From contig CAIMHL010000267.1 in assembly GCA_903840825.1 (NCBI GenBank), forward strand, positions 1-18,689: a stretch of 18,689 nt of DNA, in the 5' to 3' direction. The notes under the pieces were generated by a model. The model was not told the origin of the DNA. It did not search any database and worked only from the letters and a program-made list of their open reading frames with translations. The DNA is from an uncultured beta proteobacterium (GTDB taxonomy: Bacteria; Pseudomonadota; Gammaproteobacteria; Burkholderiales; Burkholderiaceae_C). The position numbers were made by a program, and so were the translations under genes. Numbering within the stretch: position 1 is the stretch's first letter; every line of letters begins with the position of its first letter. Shown here in pieces: positions 9,162 to 13,141 of this stretch.

Positions 9162-9432
9162 ATGCCAATCATCAGCATGTTTTATGGAATACATGGTAGT
9201 CATGTATGTTTTGGATACTGACAAGTACCATCACCCGCATATTCACGTTCGCTACAACGAGTTCAAAGTGGTTTTAAAAATTCCTGATGGTGAGCTGTTG
9301 GAGGGCGATTTGCCCAAGCGGCAAATGAAATTACTCCAAGCTTGGATTGAGTTACACCAAGGCGAGTTGATGGCCGATTGGCACTTGGCCAGCACGGGTC
9401 AAACGCCATTCAAAATTGAACCTCTTCGCTAA
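9162..9432 (+). pseudogene. DUF4160 protein with a 1-bp frameshift near its start
   Basis: From ATG 9162 the frame reads MPIISMFYGI, the standard DUF4160 opening, then goes out of frame at C9192. From ATG 9193 the other frame continues MVVMYVLDTDKYHHPHIHVR to the normal end (FKIEPLR) at 9432. Dropping one base at ~9192 joins the two with exactly family-like spacing (FYGI, three residues, MY). A 79-residue protein could still start at ATG 9193 or at upstream GTG 9148, so function may be retained. DUF4160 proteins are usually encoded just before DUF2442 partners, as here, and the pair is widely thought to be toxin-antitoxin-like. A sequencing error is also possible. Confidence 0.75.
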
Positions 9433-9442
9433 GGTGCAAGTT

Positions 9443-9712
9443 ATGACGCCAGTCGTTATCAAGGCAGTTGCAACCCCCGACTTTTTCATGAATGTCGAAT
9501 TTGCCACTGGCGAGGTACGCAGGTTCGATATGCGTCCTTATCTCCAATATCCTGCGTTTGCAGAACTTAAGCAGCCGGGAATGTTTTTGCGGGCTCGTGT
9601 CGAGAACGGAACAGTAGTCTTGACTGAGGACATCGATATGTCGCCAGATACGCTCTTTTTGCGCGGCCAGTCACTCAACATCACAGACCCTCACCCATCA
9701 TTGCAAGCGTAG
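9443..9712 (+). CDS. DUF2442 domain protein, partner of DUF4160
   Basis: An 89-residue protein of the DUF2442 family: AVATPDFFMNVEFATGEVRR, then DMRPYL and FLRARVENGTVVLTEDIDMS. ATG 9443 is preferred over TTG 9416 because AAGGTG precedes it and the domain starts there. It begins 10 bp after the DUF4160 stop. The pair resembles a small toxin-antitoxin-like module of unproven function. The C-terminal tail beyond the domain (about 13 residues) runs into a REP-like sequence (9697-9726) that supplies the final codons and the stop, so the tail looks secondarily acquired. Confidence 0.78.
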   Translation: MTPVVIKAVATPDFFMNVEFATGEVRRFDMRPYLQYPAFAELKQPGMFLRARVENGTVVLTEDIDMSPDTLFLRGQSLNITDPHPSLQA

Positions 9713-9726
9713 CGCGACAATCCATC
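9697..9726 (+). repeat. REP-like repeat, family 2, copy 1
   Basis: ATCATTGCAAGCGTAGCGCG followed by ACAATCCATCG. It matches the general pattern GTCATTGCGAGCGTAGCGCGG-CAATCC seen in intergenic REP-like repeats of many proteobacteria (recall). Related copies here are at 10181-10213 (inverted), 16831-16860 and 18554-18584 (inverted). It overlaps the end of the DUF2442 gene. Confidence 0.6.
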
Positions 9727-9766
9727 GCACCGTGCCCATCCGCTCGTCAACGCCAAAAGCTAAAAT

Positions 9767-9840
9767 GGGGTCGGATCCCAATTCAGGAAAGAAGACTAAT
9801 CGGAGCAAAACAGCGTCAAACGAAATTGGGCTCTGACCCC
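9767..9840 (-). repeat. Palindromic element, copy B (inverted)
   Basis: A 74-bp element opening GGGGTCGGATCCCAATTCAG and closing CGAAATTGGGCTCTGACCCC. The order of arms is the reverse of copies A, C and D, so it is inserted in the opposite orientation. The interior differs from the other copies apart from the arms. Confidence 0.85.
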
Positions 9841-9990
9841 TTTTCTGCGCACTTGCAAGACCCCTGTTCAGCGTGCCGGTCAGACACCCTCACCGGGAAG
9901 AACGGCCCGGGGGCAGAGCCCAATTTCGTTCACTGCCTTTTTCTCCGCAAGCCCCATCGTCCTGAATTGGGATCTGACCCCCAAGCCTTC
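9837..9990 (+). repeat. Long direct repeat, right copy
   Basis: The second copy of the ~155-bp direct repeat described at 8917-9077. It includes palindromic copy C and about 70 bp of leading sequence (CTTTTCTGCG ... GGTCAGACACCCTCACC). Downstream of 9982 it shares a further ~30 bp (CCTTCCGTT..TAAAAAAACCTTA) with copy D instead. Confidence 0.65.
9904..9987 (+). repeat. Palindromic element, copy C
   Basis: An 84-bp copy in the same orientation as A and D. Its left end is degraded (GGCCCGGGGGCAGAGCCCAA) and its right end is intact (GAATTGGGATCTGACCCCCA plus AGCC). It directly precedes the start-less brnA remnant. Confidence 0.85.
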
Positions 9991-9998
9991 CGTTCATA

Positions 9999-10178
9999 AA
10001 AAAACCTTACTACGCATTCGGTAAGCGCGCTAAGCCCAAAGCACTTGCCCCCAGGGAGCCCGTAAAGCTGCGCTTGGATTCCGATGTGCTGGCCGCCCTG
10101 CGTGTCAGCGGTGAAGGCTGGCAAACACGAATCAACGAGACTCTGCGAGCATCAGTGCGATTGGATGGGCGGATTTGA
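9999..10178 (+). pseudogene. BrnA-type antitoxin, C-terminal remnant
   Basis: An open frame with no start codon that ends at TGA 10176-10178. It reads FGKRAKPKALAPREPVKLRL, then DSDVLAALRVSGEGWQTRIN and ETLRASVRLDGRI. The RLDxDVLxALRxxGxGWQTRIN block is the ribbon-helix-helix C-terminal half of BrnA antitoxins. The N-terminal half is missing; palindromic element C lies where it should be. No BrnT toxin gene is found nearby. The frame is free of stops, suggesting recent decay. It was not predicted as a gene because it lacks ATG/GTG/TTG upstream of the domain. Confidence 0.72.
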
Positions 10179-10180
10179 TG

Positions 10181-10213
10181 TATTGCCGCGGCCTATGGCC
10201 TCGCAGTAACGAC
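10181..10213 (-). repeat. REP-like repeat, family 2, copy 2 (inverted)
   Basis: TATTGCCGCGGCCTATGGCC followed by TCGCAGTAACGAC. Read on the minus strand it has the same form as the other family 2 copies (GTNATTGCGAG ... CGGCAAT), with a GGCC-ATA-GGCC core. It sits between the brnA remnant and the toxin promoter. Confidence 0.55.
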
Positions 10214-10217
10214 ATTC

Positions 10218-10245
10218 TTGATAAAAGTAGCCCCTAGGCTACAAT
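10218..10245 (+). promoter_or_regulatory. Promoter and operator of the toxin-antitoxin pair
   Basis: TTGATA (10218-10223) and TACAAT (10240-10245) form a -35/-10 pair with a 16-bp spacer. Inside it, GTAGCC (10227-10232) and GGCTAC (10237-10242) are a perfect 6-bp inverted repeat around CCTA, well placed for autorepression by the antitoxin. The -10 box ends six bases before the toxin ATG, so the transcript would have almost no leader. Confidence 0.75.
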
Positions 10246-10251
10246 TGTTGA

Positions 10252-10578
10252 ATGTATGAACTGCGGCACTACTCTAGCCTTGATGGTCAAGACCTATTTG
10301 CTTGTTGGCTTGATGGGTTAAGGGACCGGCAGGCTCAAGCGAGGGTTGCCGCTCGTCTGATTCGGCTGAACAACGGCAACTTCGGTGACTGCAAACCTGT
10401 GGGTGACGGCGTTTGGGAGCTGCGTATTGATTGGGGGCCAGGATATCGCGTCTACTATGCCATCGAAGGTAAACACGTTATCTTGCTGTGTGATGGTGGC
10501 GACAAGCGGACCCAGTCCGCTGATATTGATCGGGCAATCGACCGATGGAATGAATGGCAGCAAAGGGGAAAGAAATGA
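10252..10578 (+). CDS. RelE/ParE-superfamily toxin (HigB-2/Gp49-like)
   Basis: A 108-residue protein of the RelE/ParE superfamily, subgroup 'addiction module killer protein' (phage Gp49-like). The typical core is GVWELRIDWGPGYRVYYA at residues 53-70 followed by VILLCDGGDKRTQSADIDRA at 76-95. Members are generally mRNA interferases acting at the ribosome. Toxin-first order and the ATGA overlap with the antitoxin gene are normal for this subgroup. The ATG is at 10252, with no ribosome site between the -10 box and the start. The gene is intact; activity is inferred. Confidence 0.9.
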   Translation: MYELRHYSSLDGQDLFACWLDGLRDRQAQARVAARLIRLNNGNFGDCKPVGDGVWELRIDWGPGYRVYYAIEGKHVILLCDGGDKRTQSADIDRAIDRWNEWQQRGKK

Positions 10579-10865
10579 CCATAACTGTAAAACACGATGA
10601 CTGGCTTTTTGAGCAACTCAAGGACGGCGAGTTTGCCGCACAGTATCTTAATGCAGCCAGCGAGGACGACGATCCCAAAACCTATCTGACCGCCCTCAGA
10701 AAGGTCGTCGAAGCACGCGGCGGCATGGCATACATTGCGGAGAAAGCGCACCTTTCACGCGAAACCCTGTACCGTACGCTCTCAAGCCGCGGCAACCCAA
10801 CCATCAGGACACTCAACGCCGTCCTCAAGGCCACTGGCTTGAGATTCGAGGTCACTGCCCACTAA
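10575..10865 (+). CDS. HigA-like antitoxin with helix-turn-helix
   Basis: A 96-residue 'addiction module antidote protein' paired with the toxin. The N-terminal ~45 residues (FEQLKDGEFAAQYLNAASED) are the toxin-binding region typical of this family. Residues 50-73 form a helix-turn-helix (MAYIAEKAHLSRETLYRTLS), giving DNA binding and presumably autorepression at 10227-10242. ATG 10575 overlaps the toxin stop; GGGGAAAG upstream lies within the toxin gene. A longer in-frame start at 10554 is not needed. Confidence 0.9.
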   Translation: MTITVKHDDWLFEQLKDGEFAAQYLNAASEDDDPKTYLTALRKVVEARGGMAYIAEKAHLSRETLYRTLSSRGNPTIRTLNAVLKATGLRFEVTAH

Positions 10866-10915
10866 GCTCTTGGTGCAAAGCGAGGGCGTTGCCCTGACGA
10901 AAATGCCATCATTGA

Positions 10916-11000
10916 GGCTTGGGGGTCAGAGCCCAATTTCGTTCTTAGTTTCCTTCGCCGGAAATAGCATCGTCCTGAATTGGGATCTGACCCCCAAGCC
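10916..11000 (+). repeat. Palindromic element, copy D
   Basis: The best-preserved copy, 85 bp: GGCTTGGGGGTCAGAGCCCA at the left pairs with the right arm ending GAATTGGGATCTGACCCCCA plus AGCC. It lies 50 bp after the antitoxin stop. It is followed by CCTTCCGTTGGTAAAAAAAA and CCTTACC, shared with the sequence after copy C. Confidence 0.88.
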
Positions 11001-11018
11001 TTCCGTTGGTAAAAAAAA

Positions 11019-11088
11019 CCTTACCGAAAAAGAGGTAAGGGCGTTAAGCTTGAGTCGGCTCAACCCCATTTTTTTTAGACAGCTTAAC
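11019..11088. other. Nested inverted repeats with a T tract
   Basis: Three inverted repeats follow one another: CCTTACC/GGTAAGG (11019-11025 with 11034-11040), GTTAAGCT/AGCTTAAC (11043-11050 with 11081-11088), and inside that TTGAG/CTCAA (11050-11054 with 11059-11063), then a run of eight T at 11069-11076. The inner hairpin plus T run could terminate the toxin-antitoxin transcript, although five bases separate stem and T run. The rest of 11001-11130 shows nothing else. Confidence 0.45.
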
Positions 11089-11130
11089 CTCAAACGCAAG
11101 CTAAAAATTTAAGCGGAATTGGAGTTTTAA

Positions 11131-11448
11131 ATGCGCATATTGACCCATGCAGACCTGATGGCAGACGCCGCCTTGGCAGAAGACGAGCAAGTGGGCACGT
11201 ACAACCCGCTCGACCAGATTACCTTGCGCCCGGATGGCTACTACTGGACCGCCCCAGATGGCAGAAGGGACTTTGGCCCCTTTGCCAGCCTAGAGCTGGC
11301 ACTCGCCGATATGGGCGACGATGACCAAGCCCCCGAGCCTGGCGAGACCTTGCAAGAGGCTGAAAACGAGATTGGCATTGCCGACTGGATTGACCCCGAA
11401 ACCGGGGCGCCCGCTGAGGGCTTGTCGCACCCCCACCTGGAAGAATAA
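11131..11448 (+). CDS. Hypothetical acidic protein
   Basis: A 105-residue protein that I do not recognise. It is strongly acidic, especially after residue 58 (MGDDDQAPEPGETLQEAENE). A more ordered part at residues 22-58 reads GTYNPLDQITLRPDGYYWTA followed by PDGRRDFGPFASLELALADM; the alternation suggests a short beta sheet that wraps a WTAPDG turn. There is no signal peptide or membrane segment. A GGAG ribosome site lies eight bases before the ATG. It is convergent with the secretion cluster and transcribed away from the toxin-antitoxin pair, so its role cannot be read from context. Confidence 0.7.
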   Translation: MRILTHADLMADAALAEDEQVGTYNPLDQITLRPDGYYWTAPDGRRDFGPFASLELALADMGDDDQAPEPGETLQEAENEIGIADWIDPETGAPAEGLSHPHLEE

Positions 11449-11476
11449 GCGCGAAGCGCGAAGCGCGCGGTGTGGC
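11449..11476. other. Short GC-rich hairpin between convergent genes
   Basis: GCGCGAAGCGCGAAGCGCGC is a doubled GCGCGAA unit that can fold as GCGCG/CGCGC on either strand. It separates two convergent genes and might act as a two-way terminator, but there is no T tract on either side. Confidence 0.3.
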
Positions 11477-12001
11477 TTAGCGGCTTCCAAACGCCCCAAA
11501 CAAGGCGTCTTTAAACGCACCTTGCAGGTTGATAGACTTGAACAACCCCAGGCTGTTGACGCCCGCGTTGATGACGGTGAGGGTTTGGATGGTTTGGTCG
11601 TTGAGGCTGTTTTGAATCAGGGTGCCGCCCGATAGCTGCGAGCGCACGCTGTCGCTCACCACATTGCCGCCGCCGTTTTGCACCAAGCGGGTCTCGGCCA
11701 TGGCCGTGCTGACGGCGCGGGCCTGCTCGGCGGTGATTTTGCTGACATCGGGCAGATTGAAACTGGTGCGGTTGACCACGTCGCCGTTAATAGACACGGT
11801 GCGCACCAAGCCAAAGGACACGGTCATGCCAGTAGGAGACTCGAACCCGCCGCGCAGGGTGTCGAGCTGCTCGTTACTTGCGAATTTCCATTCGCTGGGG
11901 TTGAAAAGGCCATCAATTTTGTCGCTGCCCCCCGCATTAATGCCATTTCCAACGGCCAATAGCAGGCAGCCGCAAAGCCAATTTTTGACAGGGTTTTTCA
12001 T
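11477..12001 (-). CDS. Secreted protein with LRGG/FES motif and IQNS C-terminal motif
   Basis: A 174-residue exported protein of no family I can name. Residues 1-23 form a signal peptide (MKNPVKNWLCGCLLLAVGNG). LDTLRGGFES lies at 46-55, a double-glycine site almost identical to one in the 118-residue neighbour. Residues 57-130 are a mixed beta region (SFGLVRTVSINGDVVNRTSF). The C-terminal part has LIQNSLNDQTIQTLTVINAG (128-147), then an amphipathic SINLQGAFKDALFGAF. ATG 12001 is chosen for the clean signal peptide; in-frame ATG 12013, one base after the peptidase stop, is an alternative. It is the last gene of the sigma-54 operon. Likely a minor subunit, capping protein or chaperone of the secreted fibre (inference). 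Confidence 0.82.
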   Translation of the reverse strand: MKNPVKNWLCGCLLLAVGNGINAGGSDKIDGLFNPSEWKFASNEQLDTLRGGFESPTGMTVSFGLVRTVSINGDVVNRTSFNLPDVSKITAEQARAVSTAMAETRLVQNGGGNVVSDSVRSQLSGGTLIQNSLNDQTIQTLTVINAGVNSLGLFKSINLQGAFKDALFGAFGSR

Positions 12002-12014
12002 GGCCGTGTACATC

Positions 12015-12710
12015 TTAAAAGTCGCCGGGGCCAAACTTGGGCAGCGTCACACTGAACGGACTGCTTTGATTGACAACCGCCTGCAAGGGCGCGCGCGGGG
12101 CCACTTGCCAGTCAGCCACTTGGTTGAATTTGGCTTGGGGTTGTTTGTTGTGAATGACAAACAAGAGCTTGTTTTTCCAGAGTGTCTCGAAATGCTCAAG
12201 TGAGATGGCGCGCGTGCCACTAGAGGGGTCGCCTACCAGCACACGGCCGTCACGCAGGCCTTTGACAACCACAAAGTGGTGGTAGCCTTTGTCCACAATC
12301 AGCACCACTGCGGGGAGTTTGGATTCAGCTAGTTTGCTTAAAGGCAGCTCAAAGCCGTCGGCCTGGAAGTCGCGTGTTTTTAGGTAGGATTTGATGTCGA
12401 GCAGCGAGAAGCCTTCGCGCTTTATTTTTTCTTGGTCGCCGCTGGCAAACATGGCCTCAAAGACGGCTTGCTCGGTCACCGGGGTGTCGTAGTGGTAGGT
12501 GAGTAGGGTGGCCAGGGCGGCAGAACCGCAGCTAAAGTCAAACTGCTGTTGTCGGGTGGTCTTGAACCGGGCCTCTTTGAGGCTGGTAACTTGCAGGGCA
12601 TAGTAGCCCCCGTTGATGCCTGACAAGCTGAGTGTGGCGCTATGCGCAGGGAGTGTCATGATGCCTGCCAAAACGGTAAATAGCCCCAGCACTGTCGCAA
12701 CAAAATTCAT
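12015..12710 (-). CDS. Exported C39-family cysteine peptidase (FapD-like)
   Basis: A 231-residue papain-like peptidase of family C39, which cuts after double glycines. Residues 1-25 are a signal peptide, so it works in the periplasm or at the envelope, unlike C39 domains fused to ABC exporters. The active site is complete: oxyanion Q56, C61 in QFDFSCGSAALATLL, H145 in GYHHFVVVKG and D161 in VLVGDPSSG. A proline/glutamine-rich tail (190-231) follows the domain. Stand-alone C39 proteins of this type occur in fap functional-amyloid operons (FapD) and related loci. The TAGGA ribosome site overlaps the stop codon of the upstream gene, so translation is coupled. Likely substrates are the two LRGG-bearing neighbours. 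Confidence 0.9.
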   Translation of the reverse strand: MNFVATVLGLFTVLAGIMTLPAHSATLSLSGINGGYYALQVTSLKEARFKTTRQQQFDFSCGSAALATLLTYHYDTPVTEQAVFEAMFASGDQEKIKREGFSLLDIKSYLKTRDFQADGFELPLSKLAESKLPAVVLIVDKGYHHFVVVKGLRDGRVLVGDPSSGTRAISLEHFETLWKNKLLFVIHNKQPQAKFNQVADWQVAPRAPLQAVVNQSSPFSVTLPKFGPGDF

Positions 12711-12717
12711 GGCATTC

Positions 12718-13074
12718 CTAATATTGGATGTTGATGATGGTGGCGTTTTGTATTAGTACATTGGCCCCCGAGTTTTGAATGACGATAGGAAAACCGGTGA
12801 CGTTGGCAAAGGAGCCATCAGCAATGGTGTTGTTGCCGGTCACCACATTGCGTGCCAGGTTGTCGGCCACGGTGCCGCTGAGTTGCAAGTCATTCTTGAC
12901 GCTCTCAAAACCGCCTCTCAAGTCTTGCAGGCTCTCAGCGGTCAAGGGCACGCCAAAGCCGATGACTGGCTGATGGTCGGGGCTGGTAGCAAGCGGGGCA
13001 TCGGCGAGGGCGCTGGCTGCAAAAGCGCCACCCAACAGCATCAGCCAAGGCGCCACGTAGGCATGGTTTTTCAT
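12718..13074 (-). CDS. Small secreted protein with LRGG/FES motif and IQNS C-terminus
   Basis: A 118-residue exported protein, unrecognised. The signal peptide is residues 1-24 (WLMLLGGAFAASALA, cut before DAPL). LQDLRGGFES is at 49-58; leucines at -7 and -4 relative to the second glycine follow the double-glycine leader pattern. After the glycines a 63-residue remainder is rich in Asn, Val and Ile and ends VIQNSGANVLIQNATIINIQ plus Y, like a beta-arcade or amyloid segment. It has no cysteine. ATG 13074 is chosen over an upstream start because GGAG lies six bases before it and the signal peptide starts there. It is 67 bp after the large repeat protein and 7 bp before the peptidase. Candidate nucleator or minor subunit. 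Confidence 0.83.
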   Translation of the reverse strand: MKNHAYVAPWLMLLGGAFAASALADAPLATSPDHQPVIGFGVPLTAESLQDLRGGFESVKNDLQLSGTVADNLARNVVTGNNTIADGSFANVTGFPIVIQNSGANVLIQNATIINIQY

Positions 13075-13093
13075 GATGTTCTCCAAGTTAGGA

Positions 13094-13129
13094 CCGCCAG
13101 CAAGCCCCTTGTGAGGAGCTGGCTGGCGG
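13094..13129 (-). promoter_or_regulatory. Strong intercistronic hairpin in the operon
   Basis: CCGCCAGC (13094-13101) pairs with GCTGGCGG (13122-13129). After one mismatch AGCCCCT (13103-13109) pairs with AGGAGCT (13114-13120) with one G-U, around a TGTG loop. There is no T tract, so it is not a standard terminator. It lies between the repeat-protein gene and the next gene and probably stabilises the upstream mRNA or reduces downstream expression. Confidence 0.6.
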
Positions 13130-13141
13130 CCCAAGAGGGGC

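Noticed and set aside
10870..11112. An 80-residue open frame across palindromic copy D
   Set aside because: Its translation is mostly the palindrome itself, with no domain or ribosome site.
12001..12040. Lipobox in the signal peptide of the 174-residue protein (LCGC)
   Set aside because: The cysteines precede the hydrophobic core rather than follow it, so a lipoprotein signal does not fit.
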